From assembly GCF_000384295.1 (NCBI RefSeq), contig NZ_KB913037.1, positions 10,057,508 to 10,121,507 on the forward strand: 64,000 nucleotides of DNA. Reading direction: 5' to 3'. Position 1 is the stretch's first letter. Every line of letters begins with the position of its first letter. Positions 7,085 through 14,792 of this stretch are shown one piece after another. The DNA is from Amycolatopsis balhimycina FH 1894 (GTDB lineage Bacteria > Actinomycetota > Actinomycetes > Mycobacteriales > Pseudonocardiaceae). A model generated the notes under the pieces. That model was not told where the DNA came from. It did no database searches and was given only the letters and a program-made list of their open reading frames with translations. Position numbers and translations under genes: made by a program.

Positions 7085-7833
7085 CGGCCCGACGGCGCCG
7101 GGGCGAGGAGGCCCGCGGCGGCCTCGGCGGGGCTGCGGCCGTGGGCGCGCGCCAGCGACAGCAGGCGGTCGAAGGCGGTCTCCTCGTCGACGCCGTCCCG
7201 GCCCATGAGGAACCCTTTGGCCAGCGCGATCAGGTCGCGCTCGCGGAGGGTCTGCTTGAACTGCTCGCTGAACCGGCTCGCCCGTTCGTAGGCGCGGGTG
7301 TTGGCGACCAGGATCGCCGCGCGCCCGGCGAACGTCACCAGCGTCCGCTCGTCGATGGGCCCGAACGCGCCGGGCGTCGTCGCGTAGACCTTGATGGCGC
7401 CGTGGCAGCCGTCCTCGGTGGCCATCGGCGCGGTGAGCACCGACCGCAGCCCCGAGCCGGCGACCGCGGCGCACCACCGGGGCCAGCGGCGCTCGGCAGC
7501 GACGTCGTCGATCCGCTTCGGCGCGCACTCGGCCAGCGCGGCTATGCAGGGGCCTTCACCCAGCTGGTACTGCAGCGTGTCGGCCTCGCGCACGAGAGGA
7601 CTCGACGCACTCGTCGTGGTGAGTTCGCCGCCGGGGTCGACGAGAGTCACCCCCACGCCCGCCGCGGCGGTGATCGTCGTCCCGGCGAGCGAGACGATCA
7701 GCTCCAGCACCGAACCCACGCTCTCGCGCGACAGCAGCAGCCCGGACATCCGCGCGGCGACCGCGGCCAGCTCGCCGTCCAGCGGCAATCCGCCCGGCGA
7801 CCCCTGTTCCGACGACCCCTGTTCGGACGACAT
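7081..7833 (-). CDS. GAF-ANTAR transcription antitermination regulator
   Basis: A 250-residue protein. Residues 25-170 form a GAF domain (LELIVSLAGTTITAAAGVGVTL, YQLGEGPCIAALAECAPKRIDDV, LTAPMATEDGCHGAIKVYA). Residues 190-245 are an ANTAR domain (QTLRERDLIALAKGFLMGRDGVDEETAFDRLLSLARAHGRSPAEAAAGLL). The N-terminus holds a repeated SSEQGSSEQGSPGG segment. GAF-ANTAR proteins bind RNA hairpins in response to a ligand or phosphorylation. Its stop overlaps the start of the PP2C phosphatase, so the pair is one operon. A possible stress promoter (GTTT-N16-TGGTAA on the minus strand, about 7843-7868) lies just upstream. Confidence 0.88.
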   Translation of the reverse strand: MSSEQGSSEQGSPGGLPLDGELAAVAARMSGLLLSRESVGSVLELIVSLAGTTITAAAGVGVTLVDPGGELTTTSASSPLVREADTLQYQLGEGPCIAALAECAPKRIDDVAAERRWPRWCAAVAGSGLRSVLTAPMATEDGCHGAIKVYATTPGAFGPIDERTLVTFAGRAAILVANTRAYERASRFSEQFKQTLRERDLIALAKGFLMGRDGVDEETAFDRLLSLARAHGRSPAEAAAGLLAPAPSGR

Positions 7834-7938
7834 GGCCGCGGGTTACCAACCGGCGGCCACCGGCAAACCTGTCCGTACATGGCCGCTGCGGGAACGGGGT
7901 ACCCGGCAGCTTCACGGGTGCGAGCGGGAGGAGCAGAC

Positions 7939-8685
7939 ATGGACCGGCCGGAACCCACCGTTACGGCTTCGCCGCTGTTCGACGACGTCACCGGGGCGCT
8001 GGAGGCCTTGACCGCCGTCCTCGAGGAGGAGGACGACTTCCGGATCCTGCTGCGGCACGTGTGCCTGCAGGTCCGGCACGCCGTTCCAGGGGTCGGCGAG
8101 GCTTCCGTCACGCTGGTGACCGGGGAGGTGCCGCACACGGCGTCGGCGACGAGCGGCGTGGTGAGCGACCTCGACGGTGACCAGTACCGGCTCGGCGACG
8201 GCCCTTGTCTCGAGGCGGTCCGTAGCGGCAAGATCGTCCGGACGTCGATAGCCGGCGCGGTCGAGAACTGGCCGGACTTCGCCCGCGGCGCGAAGGAGGC
8301 GGGGTTCGGGAGCTTCCTCGCCGCGCCGCTCGTGGCCGACGCGCAGTTTTCCGGTGCGGTCAACTGCTACGGCCGGCAGGACGACGGCTTCGAGGAGATC
8401 GAGGGCCGGCTGCTCGAGCTCTACACCGCCGCGTTGGAGGCCATCCTCCGCGTGTACCACCGGTACCTGCGGGCCCGGGAGACCACGGAGCACCTCCGGA
8501 CGGCGTTGACCTCGCGCGCGGTCATCGACCAGGCCAAGGGCATGCTGATGGCGATCCGCCAGATCGACGCCGACGACGCGTTCGCCCTGCTCGTCGAGCA
8601 GTCGCAGCGCGAGAACACGAAGCTGCGCGAAGTCGCGGAGCGGTTCGTCGAGCGGGTGGTCTCCGGCCACGTCGTGCCGCGGTAG
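7939..8685 (+). CDS. GAF-ANTAR transcription antitermination regulator
   Basis: A 248-residue protein starting at the ATG at 7939, 5 bases after GGGAGGAG. Residues 15-165 are a GAF domain (FRILLRHVCLQVRHAVPGVGEASVTLV, YRLGDGPCLEAVRSGKIV, FLAAPLVADAQFSGAVNCYG). Residues 185-240 are a classic ANTAR domain (TALTSRAVIDQAKGMLMAIR, DADDAFALLVEQSQRENTKL). It is divergent from the GAF-ANTAR/PP2C operon, and the two share the 105-base gap, which contains GGGTAC at 7897-7902. The architecture is very close to that of the gene at 7081, so the two probably arose by duplication. Targets would be hairpin pairs in mRNA leaders; none is obvious here. Confidence 0.9.
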   Translation: MDRPEPTVTASPLFDDVTGALEALTAVLEEEDDFRILLRHVCLQVRHAVPGVGEASVTLVTGEVPHTASATSGVVSDLDGDQYRLGDGPCLEAVRSGKIVRTSIAGAVENWPDFARGAKEAGFGSFLAAPLVADAQFSGAVNCYGRQDDGFEEIEGRLLELYTAALEAILRVYHRYLRARETTEHLRTALTSRAVIDQAKGMLMAIRQIDADDAFALLVEQSQRENTKLREVAERFVERVVSGHVVPR

Positions 8686-8694
8686 CGTGGGCTC

Positions 8695-9615
8695 GTGGCG
8701 GGGAGCCGGATCACGGTGCGGGTCGGTGCGCGGCAGCTGACGCTGTCGAACCTCGAGAAGGTGCTCTACCCGCGGCACGGGTTCACCAAGGGCGAGGTGC
8801 TCGACTACTACACGCGGATCGCGCCGGTGCTGCTGCCGCACATCCGCGACCGGGCGATGACGTTCGTGCGGTTCCCCGACGGCGTCGCCGGTGGCTCGTT
8901 CTTCGAGAAGGACGTCTCCCGGCACGCCCCGGACTGGGTCCGCACCGCGCGCCTGGCCGTCGGCGGCCGGGGCAAGGACACCGAGATCGTCGCGTACCCG
9001 TTGATCAACGACCTGCCCGAGCTCGTGTGGGCGGCCAACCTCGCCGCCCTCGAACTGCACGTCCACCAGTGGACCGTCGGCCCCGGCGACGAGCGGAGCA
9101 CCCCGGACCGGCTGGTGTTCGACCTCGACCCGGGCCCCGGCGCGACGGTGGTCGACTGCTGCCGGGTCGCCGAACGGCTTTACGACGTCCTCGTCGCCGA
9201 TGGGCTCACCCCGGTGGCGAAGACGAGCGGCTCGAAGGGCATGCAGCTGTACGCGGGCGTGGTGACGGCCGACGGCGGTGAGCCGTCGCGGTACGCGAAG
9301 GCCCTGGCCGAGCGGCTCGCCGCGGAGACGCCGGACCTCGTCGTGGCGCGGATGACGAAGAACCTGCGGCCGGGCAAGGTGTTCATCGACTGGAGCCAGA
9401 ACAACCCGTTCAAGACCACGGTGGCGCCGTACTCGCTTCGCGGGCGCGACGAGCCGACGGTGTCGGCTCCGGTCACGTGGGACGAGGTCCGCGCCTGCCG
9501 GCACGTCACGCACCTGCGGTTCACCGCCGAGGACGTGCTGGAGCGCGTCGAGCGGCTCGGAGATCTCTTCGCCGGGTTGGAGCGGTCCCGCGTGGCGATT
9601 CCGGCAATCGGCTGA
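8695..9615 (+). CDS. ligD: LigD-type polymerase/primase domain (NHEJ)
   Basis: A 306-residue stand-alone polymerase domain of the bacterial non-homologous end-joining enzyme LigD. It fills or extends broken DNA ends, preferring ribonucleotides. The fold markers are LTLSNLEKVLYPRHGFTKGE at residues 16-35, MTFVRFPDGVAGGSFFEKD, the metal-binding Asp pair in FDLDPGPG (D143, D145), the nucleotide-binding TSGSKGMQLY loop, and a third acidic residue in FIDWSQN (D232). The GTG start lies 9 bases after the GAF-ANTAR stop with a weak ribosome site. No ligase domain or ku gene is present here; a broken phosphoesterase piece lies at 3771, so LigD functions appear split among separate genes. Confidence 0.92.
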   Translation: MAGSRITVRVGARQLTLSNLEKVLYPRHGFTKGEVLDYYTRIAPVLLPHIRDRAMTFVRFPDGVAGGSFFEKDVSRHAPDWVRTARLAVGGRGKDTEIVAYPLINDLPELVWAANLAALELHVHQWTVGPGDERSTPDRLVFDLDPGPGATVVDCCRVAERLYDVLVADGLTPVAKTSGSKGMQLYAGVVTADGGEPSRYAKALAERLAAETPDLVVARMTKNLRPGKVFIDWSQNNPFKTTVAPYSLRGRDEPTVSAPVTWDEVRACRHVTHLRFTAEDVLERVERLGDLFAGLERSRVAIPAIG

Positions 9616-9828
9616 ACTTTCCGGACCCGCCATTTCGCCGTGCGCCCGGACGGTTTTCGCGGAAATTGCGGAAAACCGGTGTCACCAGCGGATTTGATCG
9701 TCCACAGTAGATCGATGCACGTGCAGACGCCGTGGGTCACTGCACGATCTCCGCGCGGGTAGATCCTCGTTGTGGGCCCGCGCCGGTGATCTCGGTACGG
9801 TCTACGCACGAATCATGGCGGCCGTCTC

Positions 9829-10311
9829 GTGGTGGAAGACAATGCTATCGCGGCCGTCACCGATATTGTCGAACGTGGCGAAAGGAAACGGGTGTCCGGC
9901 CTGATCGACACCGATCTCGAGTTCTGGTTCCAGCGCGGCCTGCGCGCGTATCTGGGCGAGGTGGCCAGGGCGCTCGGCCTCGGCCTCGAGTCCTGCACCG
10001 TGGACGTGGACGTCCCGGTGTCGGCCTACCTGGCGGTGGACTGGCGGCTGCGCCGGTTCCCCGACCGCGACGTGGCGTTGCTGTGGGACGAGGTGCACGG
10101 CTGGGCGGTCGCGGTCGAGGCGGCGTGCGGCGAGGAGATGATCGTGCTGGCCTACCTCGGCGGGGAGGACATCCTGCCGGAGCCGCGCGTCATCGTGCGG
10201 TTCCTGGGCACGCTGCGGGCCGGTGCCCGGGTGCCGGACGGGCCGGGTTCGCCCGTGCTGCGCCGCGCCGGCCGCCACCAGGAGCTGCTGCCGCTGCTGC
10301 CGGCCCGGTGA
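9829..10311 (+). CDS. DUF6292-like small protein
   Basis: A 160-residue cytosolic protein. Residues 30-125 align well with the protein at 57367: both have GLRxYLxxVAxxL, DVDxPxxAYLAxxxRLxRFP, ALLWDExxGWAxAVExAxGExxIVLAYLGG, then a Pro-Glu-containing segment. This matches the actinomycete family I know as DUF6292, which has no assigned role. The GTG at 9829 begins MVEDN. An ATG at 9815 is in another frame. The 213 bases upstream are lower in GC than the coding DNA and probably hold the promoter. Confidence 0.75.
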   Translation: MVEDNAIAAVTDIVERGERKRVSGLIDTDLEFWFQRGLRAYLGEVARALGLGLESCTVDVDVPVSAYLAVDWRLRRFPDRDVALLWDEVHGWAVAVEAACGEEMIVLAYLGGEDILPEPRVIVRFLGTLRAGARVPDGPGSPVLRRAGRHQELLPLLPAR

Positions 10312-10481
10312 CCGCGCTCGCGAACCCGGAATTGCCGGTGGGGCGTGCTTGGGCCGTGCCATGACGCCTTCGGTGCTGAACGCTCCGCCCGGCCGCATCC
10401 ACCGGGCGGACGTCGCCGTCATGGAACGGACTGCCGCCGGGAACACTGCCGCCGGCCCGTGACCGGCGTCACCTCCAGGGC

Positions 10482-10508
10482 TGTCACATCGGCCGGGACC
10501 GCGGAGTC
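10482..10508 (+). promoter_or_regulatory. Candidate ECF41-type promoter (TGTCACA-N16-AGTC)
   Basis: TGTCACA at 10482-10488 followed by 16 bases and AGTC at 10505-10508 closely matches the ECF41 sigma-factor consensus TGTCACA-N16-CGTC. The DoxX gene starts 54 bases downstream, and ECF41 systems are often linked to DoxX-type and redox genes. A 10-bp inverted repeat (10469-10478 with 10511-10520) encloses the site. Confidence 0.55.
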
Positions 10509-10562
10509 GTGGAGGTGACGGACCCCGGCCCCGGGCGTCCGCGAACCCCACGAGGAGTTCCG

Positions 10563-10901
10563 ATGTCCACCGCCTCCCTGATCGTCACTCTCGCCGCCGC
10601 GGCCTTCGTCGGGTTCTCGGCCGTTTCGGTGTTCGCCCACGCGAAGTGGGTCGTCGAGCCGATCACCGAGTACGGCGTGCCGCGGTCGTGGTGGCCGTGG
10701 CTCGGCACGGCCAAGGCCGCCGGTGCCGCCGGCCTCGTCGCCGGGTTGTTCGTGCCGCCGATCGGGGTCGCCGCGGCGATCGGGCTGGTGCTGTACTTCA
10801 CCGGCGCCGTCGTCACGGTGGCCCGGGCGCGGTCGTACGGGCACCTGGTGTTCCCGGTGCTCTACCTGGCGCCGGTGGTCGCTTCGCTCGTCCTGCTGTG
10901 A
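10563..10901 (+). CDS. DoxX-family membrane protein
   Basis: A 112-residue integral membrane protein with a clear ribosome site (GAGGAG). Four membrane segments are seen: about residues 4-26, 45-65, 70-90 and 93-112. The first is followed by the conserved FAHAKWVVEPITEYGVP loop, and GTAKAAGAAGLVAGLFVP supports DoxX family membership. DoxX-like proteins have been linked to thiosulfate oxidation and thiol stress in other bacteria. An ECF41-type promoter lies upstream although no ECF41 sigma gene is in the window. The last 40 bases overlap the end of the convergent hydrolase gene. Confidence 0.85.
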   Translation: MSTASLIVTLAAAAFVGFSAVSVFAHAKWVVEPITEYGVPRSWWPWLGTAKAAGAAGLVAGLFVPPIGVAAAIGLVLYFTGAVVTVARARSYGHLVFPVLYLAPVVASLVLL

Positions 10902-11725
10902 CCGGCGAGCCAGGTGAGGGCGCCGGCGGCGTGGCTCAGCACGGACAGGTGCCCGTCGCCGGGGGTCGGCCGGTACTCGGCGTCCGGGCACCGCCGGGCG
11001 AGCCACGCGCTGTGCGTGGCGGGGATCATCCGGTCCTGCTCGCCGTGCACCAGCAGGACGGGCGCGGTGATCCGCCCGGGGTCGGCACCCCACGGCACGA
11101 CGTGGGCGAGGTCGTCGTCGATCAGGCCGCCGAGCCCGTCCGCGAGCGCCGCGCGGACGACTCCGTCGAGCCACGACCACGACCCCTTCAACGTGGCGAG
11201 GTCGGCGGCGGTGAAGACGTCGGGATCGAACTCCGCGGCTGCTTCGTGCTTCTCTTTCGCCGCACGGCCTTCGGTGGCCGCGCGCAGCGAAGCGGCGGTC
11301 GCGGCGGCCATGCCGCCGAACCAGTCGAGCCCCTCGGCGCCGAACGGCGCGACCGCCGCGAGGCAGGCGACGGCGACGGCCCGCTCCGGCAGCAGGGCGG
11401 CGCAGGCGAGGGCGTGCGAACAGCCGCCGGAGTGCCCCATGAGGGCGAACTCGCCGATGCCGAGCGCGTCGGCGACCGCGCGCACGCACTCGGCGGCGTT
11501 CGCGACGGTCCGCCCCGGCACCGGCGTGGAGTTCCGGTAGCCCGGCCGGTCGTAGGACACCCAGCGCACACCGAGCTCCCGGGCGAGTGGCAGCAACGGC
11601 CCGGGCGGCTCGCCGGTGTTCGGCGAGCCGTGGTGCCAGAAGACGGTGAGCCGGGCCGGCCCACCGGTGTCGTAGACGTGCAGGGTGCGCCCGCCGGGCA
11701 GGGCCAGATCGGTCTCGGTCACCAT
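10862..11725 (-). CDS. Alpha/beta hydrolase
   Basis: A 287-residue cytosolic hydrolase. The oxyanion region is FWHHGSPN near residue 30 and the nucleophile elbow is GHSGGCSH with Ser99. The acid and His are likely in VHGEQDRMIPATHS and PGDGHLSV near the C-terminus, giving a complete triad. The cap region is unusually Ala/Glu-rich. The family includes esterases, peptidases and haloperoxidase-like enzymes, so the substrate is not clear. The gene converges on the DoxX gene, overlapping it by 40 bases. Confidence 0.87.
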   Translation of the reverse strand: MVTETDLALPGGRTLHVYDTGGPARLTVFWHHGSPNTGEPPGPLLPLARELGVRWVSYDRPGYRNSTPVPGRTVANAAECVRAVADALGIGEFALMGHSGGCSHALACAALLPERAVAVACLAAVAPFGAEGLDWFGGMAAATAASLRAATEGRAAKEKHEAAAEFDPDVFTAADLATLKGSWSWLDGVVRAALADGLGGLIDDDLAHVVPWGADPGRITAPVLLVHGEQDRMIPATHSAWLARRCPDAEYRPTPGDGHLSVLSHAAGALTWLAGHSRTSEATTGAR

Positions 11726-11758
11726 CCGGCCGAGCCTAGCGAAGCGCCGCCGGCGCCG

Positions 11759-11803
11759 TGAACGACTCGTTCACCTCGCCCGACGTCAGGAACGAGTCGT
11801 TCA
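11759..11803. repeat. Dispersed inverted repeat, copy 1 (AACGACTCGTT type)
   Basis: A 14-bp perfect stem (11759-11772 with 11790-11803) and a 17-base loop lie between two minus-strand genes. The same design recurs at 42066-42110 and 62218-62270, with arms starting TGAACGACTC and ending GAGTCGTTCA. It may serve as a terminator for the esterase gene. The repeated occurrence points to an expanded element family. Confidence 0.85.
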
Positions 11804-11823
11804 TGACGTCGGACCCGGCGTGC

Positions 11824-12846
11824 TCAGCGGGCCAGCCGCTCCGCGAGCCAGGCCAGCGAAAGCGGGTAGCGGTAGTCGATCCCGCCGTGGCCGGCGTCGA
11901 ACAGCTCGAACTGGATCCGGTCCTCCGGCAGGCCCGCCCGCACCGCTTCCGCCCGGAAGGCCTCGGCGCCGAGGTCGAGGAACCATTCGTCGCTGGTGCC
12001 CGCGTCGATCCACACCGCGCGCAGCGACCGGACGGCTTCGGCGTGGCCCGCCACCATCCGGACCGGGTCCCAGTCCAGCCAGCGCTGCCATTGTTCCGGC
12101 CGCAACGCACCGGTCAGCGGGTCGAACGGCAGCTCCGGCGTCCCGTCCTCCCGTGCCGAGAAGCACGCCGAGACGCCGAAGAGCATCAGCAGCGTCGAGT
12201 CCTCGGGCCGGGTGAAGGCCGGACGGCTCCGGAAGTCCGCCCACCACGCCTGGATGTCCTGGCCGTAGTCGCGCAGCGCGCGGGTGGCCTTGCCGAAGTC
12301 GGGGACGTAGCACAGCTCGTACAGCGCGTCTCCGGCGTGCGTCGCCAGCGCGCCGAACAGGTCCGGCCGCAGCATCGGCGTGATCATCGCGCCGAACCCG
12401 CCCGACGACTTCCCGGCGATCGCGCGGGATTCGCGGTCCGGCAGCGTCCGGTAGTGCTCGTCGACCCACGGCACGATCTCGTCGCACAGGTAGGAGTGGT
12501 AGCGGCCGGTGCCCGGCGAATCGACGAACTGCGAGCCGCCGTACGCGGTCCACGCGTCGACGTAGACCACGACACAACCCGGCGCGCCACCGGCGAAGAC
12601 GGCGTCGGCCGTCTCCACGAACGGCTGCCGGAACGGCATGCGGTTGGCCCACATCGTCAGGTGCCCGGTGTAGCCCTGGATGACGTACACCGCCGGGTAC
12701 CGCTCGTCGCCGTCGTCGTAGCCGGGTGGGACGTACACCCAGAGCGGCCGCTCGTGCGGGTCGCCGAGCGGATTGCCGCGCAGCAGCGCGGAGTTCACGG
12801 TGTGCCGGTCGAGCCGGCCGGCGAGTTCGCCGTCCCAGGGCAGCAT
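11824..12846 (-). CDS. Putative esterase (esterase D/enterochelin-esterase fold)
   Basis: A 340-residue alpha/beta hydrolase of the putative esterase family. After a Pro-rich lead, RPLWVYVPPGYDDGDERYPAVY is the typical first strand pair. The nucleophile motif is G145-K-S147-S-G149. The acid is probably in VWIDAGTSDEWF and the His in ELFDAGHGGIDYRYP. There is no signal peptide. Family members hydrolyse acyl esters of small molecules such as S-formylglutathione or siderophores; the substrate is not shown here. I chose the ATG at 12846 because the family domain starts within 30 residues of it. The gene is divergent from the DUF3800-like gene, about 100 bases away. Confidence 0.88.
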   Translation of the reverse strand: MLPWDGELAGRLDRHTVNSALLRGNPLGDPHERPLWVYVPPGYDDGDERYPAVYVIQGYTGHLTMWANRMPFRQPFVETADAVFAGGAPGCVVVYVDAWTAYGGSQFVDSPGTGRYHSYLCDEIVPWVDEHYRTLPDRESRAIAGKSSGGFGAMITPMLRPDLFGALATHAGDALYELCYVPDFGKATRALRDYGQDIQAWWADFRSRPAFTRPEDSTLLMLFGVSACFSAREDGTPELPFDPLTGALRPEQWQRWLDWDPVRMVAGHAEAVRSLRAVWIDAGTSDEWFLDLGAEAFRAEAVRAGLPEDRIQFELFDAGHGGIDYRYPLSLAWLAERLAR

Positions 12847-12949
12847 CCGGCCAGTCAACCACGACCCGCCGAGGGCGGGCCGCGTCGACGGCCGCGTCCC
12901 GGCCCGTAATCCGCTCGCCGTCGCCTTCCCGGTCTGGCACGATCGGGGC

Positions 12950-13876
12950 GTGCGCCCGGTCGAGATCGCCTGCGACGAGTCGGGCTCGGAGGGCGAGAAC
13001 CTGCTCGGCGGCGAAACGGACGTCTTCGCCCACGCCGGCGTGCGGATACCGCTGCCCGCGGCGGCCGCCTGCGTGCGCGAGATCCGTGAGCGCATCGGGT
13101 CGCCCGCGGAGGAGTACAAGGCCAACCACCTGCTCCGCGCCAAGCACCGCGCGGTCCTCGAATGGCTGCTCGACCCCGGCGGCCCGCTCGCCGGCCGCGG
13201 CCACGTGCACCTGACCGACAAGACGTTCTTCGCGGTACGGGCCGCCGTCACGCTGCTGGCCGAAGACGGCACGGAGGCGTCGGCCCGCACCCTCCACCGA
13301 GCGGGTCCGGCCGCCTTCGGCGCCGCCCGCTGGGAGTTCTTCCTGACCGCGTTCACCAGCGTGCTGCGGCTGAACCCCCGGCGCGGCGTGACGACGTCGC
13401 CGCGGGAGTTCTTCGCGCTGGCCGGCGAACTCGCCCGGGTTCACGGCGAAGCCGGTGAGATCGTCGGCCGGTTCCGCGGTGGCGAAGAGCGCGTGGCCGC
13501 CTACCGGGCCCGGCTGGCGAGCGATCCGGGCCTGGTGCCCGTGCTGGATCCGCTGGTGCCGGCGGTGATCCACACGGTCCGGCACTGGAGCGCGGACGGC
13601 ACTCCGGTCGCCCTGGTGCACGACGAGCAGCTCGCCCTCACGGCCGAGCGCGTGCTCCAGCTCAAGGCGACCCTCGGCCACCGCCTGGCGGGCGTGCGTT
13701 TCGTCGACTCCCGGTCCGACGCCCGCGTGCAGCTCGCCGACTTCCTCGCCGGCGTGGCCCGCCGGATCGCCTCCGACGAGCTGAACAGCCGCGGCGACGC
13801 CCGCCTGACCGCCCTGCTGGAGTCCTTTGTGGACGCGGAGTCGGTCTGGGGTGGCTCCCGTCCGGCCATTCTCTGA
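12950..13876 (+). CDS. DUF3800-like (RNase H-fold) protein
   Basis: A 308-residue protein from the GTG at 12950, chosen because MRPVEIACDESG puts the conserved acidic motif right at the N-terminus. The acidic residues (CDESGSEG near 8-15, HLTDKTFFAV near 87, and VRFVDSRSDARVQLADFLAGVARR near 255-278) are spaced as in DUF3800 proteins, which have an RNase H-like fold and often lie in mobile or defence regions. The nuclease role is inferred from the fold. The gene ends inside the palindromic operator of the MarR-acetyltransferase gene. Confidence 0.72.
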   Translation: MRPVEIACDESGSEGENLLGGETDVFAHAGVRIPLPAAAACVREIRERIGSPAEEYKANHLLRAKHRAVLEWLLDPGGPLAGRGHVHLTDKTFFAVRAAVTLLAEDGTEASARTLHRAGPAAFGAARWEFFLTAFTSVLRLNPRRGVTTSPREFFALAGELARVHGEAGEIVGRFRGGEERVAAYRARLASDPGLVPVLDPLVPAVIHTVRHWSADGTPVALVHDEQLALTAERVLQLKATLGHRLAGVRFVDSRSDARVQLADFLAGVARRIASDELNSRGDARLTALLESFVDAESVWGGSRPAIL

Positions 13877-13893
13877 CTATAGTCAGAGAATGG
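13866..13893 (+). promoter_or_regulatory. Perfect 28-bp palindrome over promoter and start codon
   Basis: Bases 13866-13879 are the exact reverse complement of 13880-13893; the centre reads GACTATAGTC. The palindrome contains a -10-like TATAGT (13878-13883) exactly 6 bases before the ATG at 13890, so transcripts probably begin at or next to the start codon. It also covers the stop of the upstream gene. It is very likely the operator for the MarR domain encoded immediately downstream. Confidence 0.75.
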
Positions 13894-14792
13894 ACCAGGG
13901 CCTGGTGAAGGACCTCCGGCGGTTCAACCGGACCGTCACCCAGCGGATCGGCGCGCTCGACGACGCTTTCCTCGCCCGCGCCCGCCCGCTGGGGCAGGCC
14001 CGGGTGCTGTGGGAGATCGGCGAGGCGGGCCGGGACGTCCGCGAACTGCGGGCCCGGCTCGGCCTCGACTCCGGGTACCTGAGCCGGCTGCTGCGCGGGC
14101 TGGAGCAGGACGGCCTGGTGCGCGTCGAGCCCAGCGACGGCGACGGCCGCGTCCGGACCGCGCGGCTGACCGAAGCCGGGCTGGCCGAACGCGCCACCCT
14201 CGACCGGCTCTCCGACGACGCGGCCGGCGCGATCCTCGCCCCGCTGTCCGGCGGGCAGCGCACCCGGCTCGTCGCCGCGATGGCCGAGGTCGAGCGGCTC
14301 CTGACGGCTTCGGCGGTCCAGGTCACCCCGCGTCCGCCCGGCCACCCGGACGCCCGGTTCTGCCTGCGGGCCTACTTCGCCGAGCTGGCCGGGCGGTTCG
14401 ACGAGGGCTTCGACCCGCGGCTCAGCATTTCCGCGGCCGACGCCGAGATGACCCCGCCCGCCGGGGTTCTGCTGGTGGCCGAGCTGCACGGCGAACCGGT
14501 GGGCTGCGGCGCGCTGAAGTTCCGCGGCGCCGCGCCGGCCGAGGTCAAACGGATGTGGGTGGCGCCGGCGGCACGCGGCCTGGGGCTCGGGCGGCGGCTG
14601 CTGGGCGAACTGGAGGCGTACGCCCTCGGGCGAGGCGTCCGGACGCTGCGGCTGGAGACGAACCGCGTGCTCGCCGAAGCGATCGGGCTGTACCGCGCGG
14701 CGGGGTACCGGGAGGTCGCGCCGTTCAACGACGAGCACTACGCCGATCACTGGTTCGAGAAGATCCTTCCCGGCCCCCGTACGCTGGCCTAG
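13890..14792 (+). CDS. MarR regulator fused to a GNAT acetyltransferase
   Basis: A 300-residue protein. Residues 1-145 are a MarR winged helix (TQRIGALDDAF, LGQARVLWEIGEAG, LRARLGLDSGYLSRLLRGLEQDGLVRVEPSDGDGR). Residues 150-298 are a GNAT acetyltransferase with the acetyl-CoA loop RGLGLGRRLLGELE and a final ETNRVLAEAIGLYRAAGYRE motif. The fusion implies a regulator that also acetylates a small molecule or protein. The ATG sits inside a perfect palindrome that should be its operator, so it probably represses itself. It overlaps the sirtuin start by one base (TAG/GTG), pairing an acetylase with a deacetylase. Confidence 0.93.
   Translation: MDQGLVKDLRRFNRTVTQRIGALDDAFLARARPLGQARVLWEIGEAGRDVRELRARLGLDSGYLSRLLRGLEQDGLVRVEPSDGDGRVRTARLTEAGLAERATLDRLSDDAAGAILAPLSGGQRTRLVAAMAEVERLLTASAVQVTPRPPGHPDARFCLRAYFAELAGRFDEGFDPRLSISAADAEMTPPAGVLLVAELHGEPVGCGALKFRGAAPAEVKRMWVAPAARGLGLGRRLLGELEAYALGRGVRTLRLETNRVLAEAIGLYRAAGYREVAPFNDEHYADHWFEKILPGPRTLA

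Noticed and set aside
8421..9633. Long minus-strand frames opposite the LigD polymerase and GAF-ANTAR genes
   Set aside because: They carry no recognisable motif and mirror the coding strand of genes with clear domains.
9616..9828. A riboswitch or tRNA-like structure in the low-GC intergenic region
   Set aside because: No conserved stem set or anticodon arm could be drawn; only ordinary promoter DNA is likely.
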